From NCBI GenBank assembly GCA_020832735.1, contig JAFIEB010000103.1:1-37553 (forward strand): a stretch of DNA of 37,553 nucleotides. The letters are read 5' to 3'. A program made the position numbers and the translations under genes. Origin of the DNA: Oceanicaulis sp. (GTDB lineage: Bacteria; Pseudomonadota; Alphaproteobacteria; Caulobacterales; Maricaulaceae). Below, piece after piece: positions 1 to 7,134 of the stretch (position 1 is the first letter of the stretch; each line of letters begins with the position of its first letter). The notes beneath the pieces are model-generated. The model did no database searches, was not told the DNA's origin, and was given only the letters and a program-made list of their open reading frames with translations.

Positions 1-437
1 CCCCGGATAAACGCCGGGGCGGCCGTGACCCGCCGGAGCGCTTGCGACAATTGGCTTTCATGGGGTTAGGGGGAGGACTGGCCCGCAGCCTCTTTCCTTC
101 CCACGTGTGGGGGCGCCGACGCCGCCCCCTCACCACTATCCTTCGCGCCCTCGATGGCCCCCCCGGATCAATCGAAGGCGCGCTCAGCCCCCATGGCGCA
201 TGGGGGAGAGGGGCCTCTCACGCGGCGCGCCGGCCGGATACGTCCGGCGCCGGCTTGCCCTGACAGACACGCCGCGCTCCGGCTGCCTCTCCCCAGGATC
301 ATGGGGGCTGAGCGCTCAGGAGAGGGATAGGGGGGATCGTTTGGCGGCCCGAACGGGGCGTTGTTGGGTTAAAGAAAGGGTGGGGGGTCTTGGGTAGAGA
401 GCTGTGAGTGCTCTGGACTCCCAATACTCCGCGCGCC
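1..437. other. GC-rich non-coding palindromic region left of the retron
   Basis: I see no credible gene here: the reading frames have no recognisable product or ribosome site. The stretch is dominated by inverted repeats. CCCCGG/CCGGGG pairs at 1-19; GGGGGC/GCCCCC at about 110-129; a perfect 16-bp inverted repeat has arms 180-195 and 300-315; a 9-bp pair GGGGAGAGG/CCTCTCCCC nests inside it (203-211 and 286-294); CCGGA/TCCGG sits in the middle (234-247); AGAGC/GCTCT pairs at 398-414. The 180-315 element therefore forms one long branched hairpin on either strand. Runs of G at 366-394 also fit a G-quadruplex pattern. It lies downstream of the retron RT and could end its transcript, but there is no T-tract. 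Alternatively it is a genome-specific palindromic repeat. Confidence 0.6.
180..315. repeat. Long inverted-repeat element (16-bp perfect outer arms)
   Basis: Outer arms GCGCTCAGCCCCCATG (180-195) and its exact reverse complement (300-315) enclose a second 9-bp complementary pair (203-211 with 286-294) and a central hairpin (234-247). A C-run at about 162-168 can also pair with the G-run at 332-337, lengthening the structure to roughly 180 nt. The nesting is directly visible in the sequence. Function is unknown: an intergenic palindromic repeat, a bidirectional terminator or a structured RNA would all fit. Confidence 0.7.
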
Positions 438-470
438 CTAGAATTATATATAAATATCAGGCGTAATGAA

Positions 471-1382
471 TTAGGCGCCAAATTTATCTTTAAGACTTCT
501 AAAGAAATCAGGCTCTATCGATGAGCCGTAAGAAAACCATCCATCTAGATAATTCTGCAATTCATCGGATAAAGTTCCAACACTTCGCTTATGCGCCAAT
601 GCTCTAAGCTCGCGTTTTTTACTGCGGCCTAAAGAGACCCGACCATCGCTTGTAATAGTTAAACCCGTCACTATTTTTGTGTTCGCCTTTCCTATAATAG
701 AAAACTTTTTCTCATTAATAGTAAGCTGCGGAGAATCGATATCAAAAAGAAGCGATTTGGCATATTCGTGAAATGCCAAAAGGATATCTCGATTATTGCA
801 AGATGCAGTTATGTCATCTGCATAACGCGTTATCGTGATAGAGCGGCTTTTACAATAAAAAAGTAGGTTCATATCAATATCAAACATTATAATATTTGAT
901 ATAACCGGAGAGGATGGTGCCCCAATAGAAAGACGATCATTCAAGAAACATATGCGTCTAATTAAAGATTTATCATTATCATCGATTGGAAAATTTTTCT
1001 CTATCATATTAAACAAATCATCGGACTTTATTGATGGGAAAAAATTATTGAAATCTGTTTTTAAAATATAATATTGCTCACAATGGGGCAATGTATTGCA
1101 ATATATTCCTTTATTTTTTATATACGCAGTCGCTATAGGTGAAACGCTCATGTGTCTGAATATATTGCGATTAAGCCAACGCTGAATGACTTTAAGGCGG
1201 GGCGCTGGGTGATGTATAACACGTTTCCCCCCGTTCCGTTTGGGGACAGTGTAGACTTTATATAACTTATTTGCAGAGTTAACTATCCCCTGAATATAAG
1301 ATTCAGTAACACCAAGGTCATTAGCAATCGCAGACAATAAATTTTTATGTCGCATTTTGAAAACTTTCATAGACTGTGTCAT
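471..1382 (-). CDS. Retron reverse transcriptase
   Basis: RNA-directed DNA polymerase that would copy the adjacent msd RNA into msDNA, priming from the 2'-OH of a guanosine in msr. Visible motifs (numbered from the ATG at 1382): fingers motif VPKRNGGKRVIHHPAPRLK (about 46-64); NTLPH (96-100), a variant of the retron NAxxH motif; ILKTDFNNFFPSI with a catalytic Asp (D110); GAPSSPVISN (154-163); the active-site YADD (187-190); and VTG (238-240), the retron-specific triplet linked to msr recognition. The C-terminal thumb ends with a YLDGWFSYGSSIEPDFFRSLK stretch typical of retron RTs. About 303 aa, a normal length. It overlaps the effector gene by 38 bp, implying translational coupling. An upstream TTG (1388) and downstream ATGs at 1370 and 1355 are alternative starts. 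Codon use is AT-rich, unlike the rest of the window. Confidence 0.96.
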   Translation of the reverse strand: MTQSMKVFKMRHKNLLSAIANDLGVTESYIQGIVNSANKLYKVYTVPKRNGGKRVIHHPAPRLKVIQRWLNRNIFRHMSVSPIATAYIKNKGIYCNTLPHCEQYYILKTDFNNFFPSIKSDDLFNMIEKNFPIDDNDKSLIRRICFLNDRLSIGAPSSPVISNIIMFDIDMNLLFYCKSRSITITRYADDITASCNNRDILLAFHEYAKSLLFDIDSPQLTINEKKFSIIGKANTKIVTGLTITSDGRVSLGRSKKRELRALAHKRSVGTLSDELQNYLDGWFSYGSSIEPDFFRSLKDKFGA

Positions 1383-2256
1383 TCTCAATATTTACCAGAG
1401 CTTCGTCAATTATAGAGATATATTCTTCTTTGTGTTCATCTCTTATGCCGAAGTATTGACTTGGATTAATTAACAAATGAAAGTAGTATTGATCGTCGAT
1501 CTGAAGTTCCCATATTATCTTACACCCAAGTGCAACGCTTAATATCAATTCAAGATCGCTTTTTTTTGGCCCCTCGCCTGTAAGGGACTTAATCATCTTT
1601 GATATATGATCAATTCGCCCAAACTTTAAGAAGTTCATTGCATACAAAAATATGATAAACCGGTCTCTATTATTTCCTTCTCTCCAGCCATTAACTTTAA
1701 AGGCTGTGCGTCGTTTATTTTTTCTAGATAAAATTTTCCTGACAATTAAGTCAAAATCGTTGTCTGGATTATTATAATCAACCTGAAAGCGTGGCGATAA
1801 TAAACTTTTATTATCAAGCAGTAGCGCTGGTCCATTTGACAAAAAACTATCTTCATGTTGGTAGTTTTTGTTAAGAGCAATGAGAGTTTTTTCTGAAATT
1901 CCGCTCAGAACAGAAAACATTCCAGCTTCAGCATATGATCCAGGGCCTTCTGGAAATAACACAATGCACTGACAAATGCTTGCGATGTAGGTTTCTAATT
2001 CATAAAGATTCACGTTAATAAACGCGTCGTCTGTAATTGACATTGATACTGCATGCTCAGGAAATAACGGGATTAGCTCCGGATATTTTTCCTTTATAAA
2101 AATGCTGAAATGAGGCCGAAGGTGAATATCACCGTTTCCGCCGCATATAAAAACAATATTGCTGTCAGAAAAATACAGCAACTGGTTTTCGAGTATTTGC
2201 TTAGCCCCCCTCCTCAGGTGAATTGTGCTTTCACTGAGGAGGGGGTGGTTATGCAT
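1345..2256 (-). CDS. Retron effector, nucleoside deoxyribosyltransferase-like with putative DNA-binding C-terminus
   Basis: Probable toxic effector held in check by the RT-msDNA complex. The N-terminal half resembles the nucleoside 2-deoxyribosyltransferase/N-glycosidase fold found in Ec86 (Eco1) and St85 (Sen2) type retrons: a beta-strand plus Gly-rich turn IVFICGGNG (34-42), then VLFPEGPGSYAEAGMFS (99-115), where E110 sits where the family's catalytic Glu lies. Residues about 190-303 are a separate segment (SKMIKSLTGEGPKKSDLELIL around 219-239) that could be a winged helix; that is inference. Length 303 aa fits. The ATG at 2256 directly follows the ncRNA a2 repeat, whose AAGAAG is the only Shine-Dalgarno candidate. 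Gene order ncRNA-effector-RT matches Ec86. A 12-bp hairpin lies within the first 18 codons, which is odd. Assignment to the exact retron subtype is tentative. Confidence 0.85.
   Translation of the reverse strand: MHNHPLLSESTIHLRRGAKQILENQLLYFSDSNIVFICGGNGDIHLRPHFSIFIKEKYPELIPLFPEHAVSMSITDDAFINVNLYELETYIASICQCIVLFPEGPGSYAEAGMFSVLSGISEKTLIALNKNYQHEDSFLSNGPALLLDNKSLLSPRFQVDYNNPDNDFDLIVRKILSRKNKRRTAFKVNGWREGNNRDRFIIFLYAMNFLKFGRIDHISKMIKSLTGEGPKKSDLELILSVALGCKIIWELQIDDQYYFHLLINPSQYFGIRDEHKEEYISIIDEALVNIENDTVYESFQNAT
2206..2245 (-). promoter_or_regulatory. GC-rich hairpin inside the 5' end of the effector ORF
   Basis: On the coding strand CCCCCTCCTCAG (2245-2234) pairs perfectly with CTGAGGAGGGGG (2217-2206), and the enclosed GTGAA/TTCAC extends the stem with one bulged base. 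No U-tract follows, so it is not a classical terminator. The 3' arm contains AGGAGG, a strong Shine-Dalgarno-like sequence with no good start codon after it. In an otherwise AT-rich gene this is conspicuous. It may slow initiation or early elongation of the toxic effector or insulate the ncRNA 3' end; this is inference. Confidence 0.55.
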
Positions 2257-2257
2257 T

Positions 2258-2419
2258 TGCTTCTTACTTTAAGCGGCCGTTTTATCTAAAAACGGACGGC
2301 TTGAGCGTAGCCAAGTTGTCCGTTTTTAGATAAAACGGCGCTGCATGCCACGCAATCGAGTGCACCTGGCGCAACGCCCGGCGATGCGATCCTTGGGAGC
2401 GCATAGAGACTAAGAAGCA
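2258..2419 (-). ncRNA. Retron msr-msd non-coding RNA
   Basis: Template and primer RNA of the retron. a1 is TGCTTCTTA (2419-2411) and a2 is its exact complement TAAGAAGCA (2266-2258). The base after a1 is G (2410), the expected 2'-5' branch nucleotide, in the context TTAG as in Ec86. msr carries two hairpins: CGCA-T-CGC/GCG-T-TGCG (2388-2370) and TGCAC/GTGGCA (2364-2346). msd is a perfect 21-bp inverted repeat with arms 2338-2318 and 2297-2277, enclosing a smaller CTTG/CAAG hairpin. Reverse transcription should start next to a2 near 2270, giving a hairpin-shaped msDNA of perhaps 65-80 nt. The whole element, about 160 nt, lies between uvrB and the effector. Identified from structure and layout, not from homology. 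Confidence 0.88.
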
Positions 2420-2424
2420 GATAT

Positions 2425-2453
2425 CTTTTATCTAGAATTGGCGAAAACCGCAA
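2425..2453 (-). promoter_or_regulatory. Possible retron promoter
   Basis: On the minus strand TTGCGG (2453-2448) and TAAAAG (2430-2425) are 17 bp apart, a sigma-70-like arrangement, with the expected transcription start falling at or just before the a1 repeat at 2419. The -35 lies within 12 bp of the uvrB stop and outside the CTAGAATT repeat, so it would come from host DNA. Transcription by read-through from uvrB is the alternative, since no terminator separates them. Confidence 0.35.
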
Positions 2454-2459
2454 CTCTTT

Positions 2460-4655
2460 CTACTCCCCCAACCGCTTAATCTCATCCCTCAGCCGCGCCG
2501 CCTCCTCAAACTCCAGATTCGCCGCCGCTTCACGCATGCGCTTTTCCAGATCCGCGATCACGGCCCGCAGGTTATTCGGTTCAAATTGAGCGTGTTCTTC
2601 TGCAACCGTCAAGCGCTTCCCATCCCGCCCTCGCCCGCGCGCCTTGGCGCTGCGGCCCTTGGCGGTTTCTTCCATCACGCCCTTGAGCACGTCGGAGACG
2701 CCGCGCACCACGGTGGTGGGGGTGATGCCGTGGGCGGTGTTGTGTTCCACCTGTTTGGTGCGCCGGCGTTCGGTTTCGCCCATGGCGCGCTCCATGGAGC
2801 CGGTGATGCGGTCGGCGTAGAGGATGACGCGGCTTTCGGCGTTGCGGGCGGCGCGGCCAATGGTCTGGATCAGGCTGGTTTCAGAGCGCAGGAAGCCTTC
2901 CTTGTCGGCGTCCAGAATGGCGACCAGGCCGCATTCGGGGATGTCGAGGCCCTCGCGCAACAGGTTGATGCCGACCAGCACGTCATAGACGCCCAGGCGC
3001 AGATCGCGGATCAGCTCGATGCGCTCCACCGTGTCGACGTCGGAATGCATGTAGCGCACTTTCAGGCCCTGCTCGTGCATGTATTCGGTCAGGTCTTCGG
3101 CCATGCGTTTTGTCAGTGTGGTGATCAGGGTGCGAAAGCCTTTCTCGGCGGTGGCGCGGGCTTCGTCGATGACGTCATCGACCTGGCTGAAGCCCTTGGC
3201 GGCCACGGGGCGGACCTCCACGGGCGGGTCGATCAGGCCGGTGGGGCGGATCACCTGTTCGGTGAACACGCCGCCGGTCTGATTGAGCTCCCATTTGCCC
3301 GGCGTGGCGGAGATGTGCAGGGTGGGCGGGCGCATGGCCTCCCACTCCTCGAATTTGAGGGGGCGGTTATCCAGGCATGAGGGCAGGCGGAAGCCGTGCT
3401 CGGCCAGGGTGCGCTTGCGGCTGAAATCGCCTTTGAACATGGCGCCCAGCTGCGGGATGGTGACGTGGCTTTCGTCCACGAAGACCAGCGCATTGTCGGG
3501 CAGGTATTCAAACAGGGTGGGCGGCGGCTCGCCGGGTTTGCGGCCCGTGAGATAGCGCGAATAATTCTCGATGCCGTTGCAGCTGCCGGTGGCTTCCAGC
3601 ATTTCGATGTCGAAGGCCGTGCGCTGGGCCAGGCGCTGGGCTTCCAGCAGCTTGCCATTGGCCTCCATCCAGTCGAGGCGGTCTTTCAGCTCGGTCTTGA
3701 TGGCGGCGATGGCCTGGTTGAGGGTGGGGCGCGGGGTGACATAGTGGGAATTGGCGTAGACGCGCACCTTCTCCAGGCTCGCTTCGGCGCGGCCGGTGAG
3801 GGGGTCGAACTCGTCGATGGACTCGATCTCGTCGCCAAAGAAGCTGACGCGCCAGGCGCGGGTGTCGGCGTGGGCGGGGAAGATCTCGATGACGTCGCCG
3901 CGCACGCGGAAGGTGCCTCGGGTGAAGGCGGCGTCGTTGCGGCTGTATTGCAGGGCGGTGAGCTGGCGCATGACCTCGCGGGGATTTCTCTCCTCCCCCC
4001 GCTTCAGGTCGAATACCATGGCGGTATAGGTCTCAACTGAGCCGATGCCGTAAATGCAGCTGACCGAGGCGACGATGATGACGTCATCGCGCTCCAGCAC
4101 CGACCGCGTCGCCGCATGGCGCATCCGGTCAATGGCCTCGTTGATGGAGGATTCCTTCTCGATGAAGGTGTCCGTGCGCGCCACATAGGCCTCAGGCTGG
4201 TAATAATCATAATAAGAAACAAAATACTCCACCGCATTCTCAGGAAAAAATGAGCGGAATTCCCCGTAAAGCTGCGCCGCCAGCGTCTTGTTGGGCGCCA
4301 GGATCAGGGCGGGTCTCTGAAGGGTTTCAATGACTTTCGCCATCGTGAAGGTCTTGCCTGACCCCGTCACCCCCAGCAGGACCTGGTCGCGCTCCCCGCC
4401 CCGCACGCCCTCGCACAGCGCCGCAATGGCCTCGGGCTGATCCCCGGCCGGGACGTATTCGGCGTCCAGCACAAAGGCCTTGCCGCCCTCCGACTTCTCG
4501 CGCGGCGCGGGGCGGTGCGGCGTCCAGTTCGCAGGCAGGCTCAGCGGGTCGGATATGCCGGCGGGCAGGGCGCCCGGTTCGGCCTCGAAGGGCGTCTGGC
4601 TCATATCCCCGACGCCGTCGGGCAAAAGCGTGTCGTCAGCAGTGATCCGGGCCAT
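2460..4655 (-). CDS. uvrB: Excinuclease ABC subunit B
   Basis: Damage-verification helicase of nucleotide excision repair: loaded by UvrA, it opens the duplex and recruits UvrC. From the chosen ATG at 4655: Walker A GVTGSGKT (95-102), the beta-hairpin region [11 protein letters not shown] (148-158) that inserts between strands, DESH box (394-397), helicase motif with QTIGRAARN, and a C-terminal UVR domain in the last about 36 residues ([13 protein letters not shown]) for UvrC contact. 731 aa, slightly long because of an N-terminal extension of about 50 residues common in alphaproteobacteria; ATG 4604 is an alternative start, and the frame stays open to 4742. Divergent from the response regulator over about 104 bp. 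I saw no clear GTTC-N7-GTTC LexA box there. The retron lies immediately downstream on the same strand. Confidence 0.98.
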   Translation of the reverse strand: MARITADDTLLPDGVGDMSQTPFEAEPGALPAGISDPLSLPANWTPHRPAPREKSEGGKAFVLDAEYVPAGDQPEAIAALCEGVRGGERDQVLLGVTGSGKTFTMAKVIETLQRPALILAPNKTLAAQLYGEFRSFFPENAVEYFVSYYDYYQPEAYVARTDTFIEKESSINEAIDRMRHAATRSVLERDDVIIVASVSCIYGIGSVETYTAMVFDLKRGEERNPREVMRQLTALQYSRNDAAFTRGTFRVRGDVIEIFPAHADTRAWRVSFFGDEIESIDEFDPLTGRAEASLEKVRVYANSHYVTPRPTLNQAIAAIKTELKDRLDWMEANGKLLEAQRLAQRTAFDIEMLEATGSCNGIENYSRYLTGRKPGEPPPTLFEYLPDNALVFVDESHVTIPQLGAMFKGDFSRKRTLAEHGFRLPSCLDNRPLKFEEWEAMRPPTLHISATPGKWELNQTGGVFTEQVIRPTGLIDPPVEVRPVAAKGFSQVDDVIDEARATAEKGFRTLITTLTKRMAEDLTEYMHEQGLKVRYMHSDVDTVERIELIRDLRLGVYDVLVGINLLREGLDIPECGLVAILDADKEGFLRSETSLIQTIGRAARNAESRVILYADRITGSMERAMGETERRRTKQVEHNTAHGITPTTVVRGVSDVLKGVMEETAKGRSAKARGRGRDGKRLTVAEEHAQFEPNNLRAVIADLEKRMREAAANLEFEEAARLRDEIKRLGE

Positions 4656-4759
4656 GGCCGCCAATATGGCCCTGCCAGCCCGGCTTGAACAGGCGCGCAA
4701 GTGTTGGTTAACCGGGGCGGGGCAGTGTGAGCGTCTGTCCACGCCGGTGCGGGAAGACC

Positions 4760-5275
4760 ATGTCAGGCAGTTTTGAACGGGTGCGGGTCCTGATCCTTGA
4801 GGACAACACGCACATGTCCACGATCCTGCGCAAGATTCTGCAGGGGTTCGGCGTGCGCGCGATCGCGGAAACCCGCGACGCGGCGGACGCGTTCGAAACC
4901 ATGCGCAGCACCAATCCCGACCTGGCGCTTGTGGACTACATGCTGGGCGATGTGGACGGGCTGGAATTCACCCGGCTGATCCGCACCGCCTCGGACAGCC
5001 CGAACAAGTATCTGCCCATCATCATGGTGTCCGGCCATACCGACCGCACACGGGTGATGGAGGCGATCAATGCGGGCGTGAACGAATACCTGGCCAAACC
5101 CGTGCGCCCGGTGGATCTGTACAACCGGCTGGTGTCGCTGATCGAGCGCCCGCGCCGCTTCGTCAAGGCGCCGGGCTATTTCGGCCCCGACCGGCGCCGG
5201 CGCCAGGACCCGCGCTATACCGGCCCCTGGCGGCGATCCACCGACGAGACCAATCGCGAGCCGGACGAGGATTAG
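4760..5275 (+). CDS. Orphan response regulator, REC domain with basic tail
   Basis: Single-domain receiver, probably a phosphorelay component. Start ATG 4760 is preceded by GGGAAG at ideal spacing. Receiver residues: acidic pair E14/D15 (LILEDN), phospho-acceptor D59 (LALVDYM), S91 in VSGH and K113 in YLAKPV. The receiver ends near residue 132 and is followed by a 40-residue basic tail, [13 protein letters not shown] then TGPWRRS, in which a GP-x-RR pattern occurs twice. This FGPDRRR-type tail recurs in alphaproteobacterial single-receiver proteins; its role is not known to me. There is no histidine kinase next to it. Converges on the serine hydrolase gene with a 4-bp overlap of stop codons. 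Confidence 0.9.
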   Translation: MSGSFERVRVLILEDNTHMSTILRKILQGFGVRAIAETRDAADAFETMRSTNPDLALVDYMLGDVDGLEFTRLIRTASDSPNKYLPIIMVSGHTDRTRVMEAINAGVNEYLAKPVRPVDLYNRLVSLIERPRRFVKAPGYFGPDRRRRQDPRYTGPWRRSTDETNREPDED

Positions 5276-6324
5276 GGGGTTTCCAGCGCGGCGCGCACCG
5301 GGCCGGACACCCGGTCCAGCCGTCCGTCATTGACCCCGGCGGCGCCCGCCCAGCCTTCGACCGGCTTCACCACCATGCTGACCAGCCACATCGTGTTGGA
5401 CCCGGCATGGGTGAGTGCCCCATCCGCCTGCACGCCCCAGCCCAGCGCATAGTCGCCCTCGGGGGCATGGAGCCGGGTGAAACTGCCGGCCGTCAGATAA
5501 CCGGTCTCCTCGCCCGCCGCCCCGCGCCGGTGCAGGTCCAGAAAAATCAGCAGATCGGCGGCGCTCATATGCGCCCGGGCTGCCGGGTTCATCGCGGGGG
5601 GATTATCGGCGCGCGCGCCCGGCTCCGCCGCTGTGAGGCCGAACAGGCCCGGGCGATGGCCGCGCGGCTGATCTGCGGCGCCGGCAAGCCCCGGCGGCCC
5701 CCAGCCTGCGCTCTCCATGCCCAGAGGCCCGAACACCTCGCGCGCCATCAGCGCTTCGTATGGCGCATTCGCCGCCGTCTCGAGCATCAGCGCCGCCACA
5801 ACATATCCGGCGTTGGAGTAGAGGAACGCCCCCGGTTCGCCGCCCAGGGCGCCCAGCGCCGCGCGTGCGTAGGCCAGCCGGTCACGGGCCGGGTCGCGGT
5901 CTGCGTCGGCGCCGATCAGCATCAGGGTCGCGATCGGGCCGATATTGGCCCGCACTCCGGCGCGATGTGACAGCAGGCTGACCAGGTTCGCCGCGCCGAG
6001 CTCAGGGTGAACATCCAGTTCCAGCCCGCCCAGCACATCCGCCACCGTGCTGTCCCAGCCGATCACGCCCTGCTCCACCAGACGCGCGGCCAGGGTCGCG
6101 GTCATCGCCTTGGTGTTGGAGCCCATATGCCACAGATCGTCCGGCGTCACCGGCGTGTCCCCGCCCCGGACGCGCATGCCTGCAGCGCCCACACGTGCGC
6201 CATCGGAATCGATCACGGTGACCATGGCGGCGGGTGAACCGGAGGCTTCAAGCAGGGCCTGCGCGCGGGCCTCGACGTCCTGAAGCGCCTGGATGAGGGC
6301 GGCGGCGATGATCATGGCGAGCAT
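5272..6324 (-). CDS. Serine hydrolase, beta-lactamase/class C penicillin-binding family
   Basis: Secreted or membrane-anchored serine hydrolase of the beta-lactamase-related superfamily. From the ATG at 6324 (GGAGAG seven bases upstream): hydrophobic start MLAMIIAAALIQAL suggests a signal peptide or anchor; SxxK is S69-N-T-K72; YSN (169-171) supplies the second catalytic motif; HAG in a THAGSN context near the C-terminus matches the third. 350 aa, normal for the family. The substrate cannot be told from sequence; many relatives are peptidases or esterases and not antibiotic-degrading enzymes. Divergent from the adenosyltransferase gene, the two starts being about 90 bp apart. Confidence 0.9.
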   Translation of the reverse strand: MLAMIIAAALIQALQDVEARAQALLEASGSPAAMVTVIDSDGARVGAAGMRVRGGDTPVTPDDLWHMGSNTKAMTATLAARLVEQGVIGWDSTVADVLGGLELDVHPELGAANLVSLLSHRAGVRANIGPIATLMLIGADADRDPARDRLAYARAALGALGGEPGAFLYSNAGYVVAALMLETAANAPYEALMAREVFGPLGMESAGWGPPGLAGAADQPRGHRPGLFGLTAAEPGARADNPPAMNPAARAHMSAADLLIFLDLHRRGAAGEETGYLTAGSFTRLHAPEGDYALGWGVQADGALTHAGSNTMWLVSMVVKPVEGWAGAAGVNDGRLDRVSGPVRAALETP

Positions 6325-6412
6325 GGTCTCTCCATCGGCTAAAGCGTTTGCTCTTATTGAATCCGCCTCACGATGGCGCAAGTGTGTCGGTAGCGATCCC
6401 GAGGAGGCCGTC

Positions 6413-6994
6413 ATGGTCCGTCTGACGAAAATCTACACCCGCACCGGCGATCAGGGCCGCACCCGGCTCGGCGACATGAGCGAAACGGTCAAGCACGACC
6501 CGCGCGTGGAGGCCTATGGCGCGGTGGACGAGGCCAACGCCGCCATCGGGCTGGCGGTGGCTGCGCTGGCGGCGGACGACCCGCTGAGGGCGCTCCTGAC
6601 CGGGGTTCAGAATGATCTGTTCGATCTGGGCGCCGATCTGTGCGTGCCCGAGAGCGATGCGCCGCGCGAATGGACCCCGCTGCGCATGACGCCGGCGCAA
6701 ACTGTGCGGCTGGAAACGGCCATCGACGCGCTCAACGCCCGGCTCGATCCGCTGGACAGCTTCATCCTGCCGGGGGGAAGCGAGGCGGCCGCGCGCCTGC
6801 ACCTGGCGCGCACCATCACCCGCCGGGCCGAGCGCCGCACGACCGCCCTGAAAGAGGGCGGCGGCGTGGTGAGCGCACCTGTAATCACCTATCTCAACCG
6901 GCTGTCGGACCTGCTGTTCGTGGCCGCGCGCATCGCCAATGACGATGGCCGGGCGGATGTGAAATGGGTGCCCGGCGCGGCCCGGGAGGGCTGA
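6413..6994 (+). CDS. Cob(I)alamin adenosyltransferase, PduO type
   Basis: Transfers the 5'-deoxyadenosyl group from ATP to cob(I)alamin to make adenosylcobalamin. The start ATG follows GAGGAG by six bases. Signature ATP-binding N-terminus KIYTRTGDQGRTRLGD (residues 6-21), then VEAYGAVDEANAAIG, FILPGGSEAAARLH and the conserved basic stretch RRAERR. 193 aa, typical of the MMAB/PduO family. In this setting it most likely serves B12-dependent enzymes elsewhere in the genome. A short hairpin GTTTCC/GGAAAC at 7005-7021, followed by TTTT at 7027-7030, may act as a weak terminator. Confidence 0.95.
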   Translation: MVRLTKIYTRTGDQGRTRLGDMSETVKHDPRVEAYGAVDEANAAIGLAVAALAADDPLRALLTGVQNDLFDLGADLCVPESDAPREWTPLRMTPAQTVRLETAIDALNARLDPLDSFILPGGSEAAARLHLARTITRRAERRTTALKEGGGVVSAPVITYLNRLSDLLFVAARIANDDGRADVKWVPGAAREG

Positions 6995-7004
6995 GGCGCG
7001 CGCC

Positions 7005-7030
7005 GTTTCCCGAACGGAAACACTGGATTT
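7005..7030 (+). terminator. Possible weak terminator after the adenosyltransferase gene
   Basis: GTTTCC (7005-7010) and GGAAAC (7016-7021) form a six-pair stem with a five-base loop, and a short TTTT run follows after a few bases. The stem is short and the T-run displaced, so support is limited. Confidence 0.3.
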
Positions 7031-7134
7031 TCGCCTCGCGCACTGGCGCCGGGCCCATCGCGCCCATATGTCCCAGGGCATGCGGCCTGTCGCCGCACGC
7101 GAATTTCAACCGATCCAGCCCAAGGGGACATCCC

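Larger units (their letters stand above)
438..2439. mobile_element. AT-rich retron cassette flanked by CTAGAATT direct repeats
   Basis: The 8-mer CTAGAATT occurs at 438-445 and again, same orientation, at 2432-2439. Base composition switches from GC-rich to AT-rich just inside the left copy and back near the right copy, about 20 bp after the uvrB stop. Between them lie exactly the three retron parts. This looks like a horizontally acquired unit, and the repeats could be a target-site duplication or recombination core. I find no transposase, integrase or convincing terminal inverted repeats, so the mechanism of insertion is open. The proposed retron -35 box would lie outside the right repeat, which is a mild argument against this exact boundary. 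Confidence 0.5.

Noticed and set aside
42-397. Two overlapping open frames (42-263, 107-397) in the GC-rich left end
   Set aside because: Composition is Arg/Pro/Gly-rich as in chance GC-rich frames, no SD, and the DNA is explained by nested inverted repeats.
446-470. Rho-independent terminator after the RT
   Set aside because: AT-rich but no stem with T-tract on the minus strand.
446-2431. Terminal inverted repeats of a transposon around the retron
   Set aside because: Only a short ATATC similarity at the inner edges; too weak in AT-rich sequence.
2586-3380. Long plus-strand frame antisense to uvrB
   Set aside because: Ala/Gly/His/Gln-rich shadow of a highly conserved gene; typical in GC-rich DNA.
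4656-4759. LexA box in front of uvrB
   Set aside because: GAAC occurs once (about 4689) but the second half-site at N7 is CAAG, not GAAC; support is too weak.
5272-6324. Serine hydrolase as an antibiotic-resistance beta-lactamase
   Set aside because: Motifs are shared by many esterases and peptidases of the superfamily; nothing specific to resistance enzymes.
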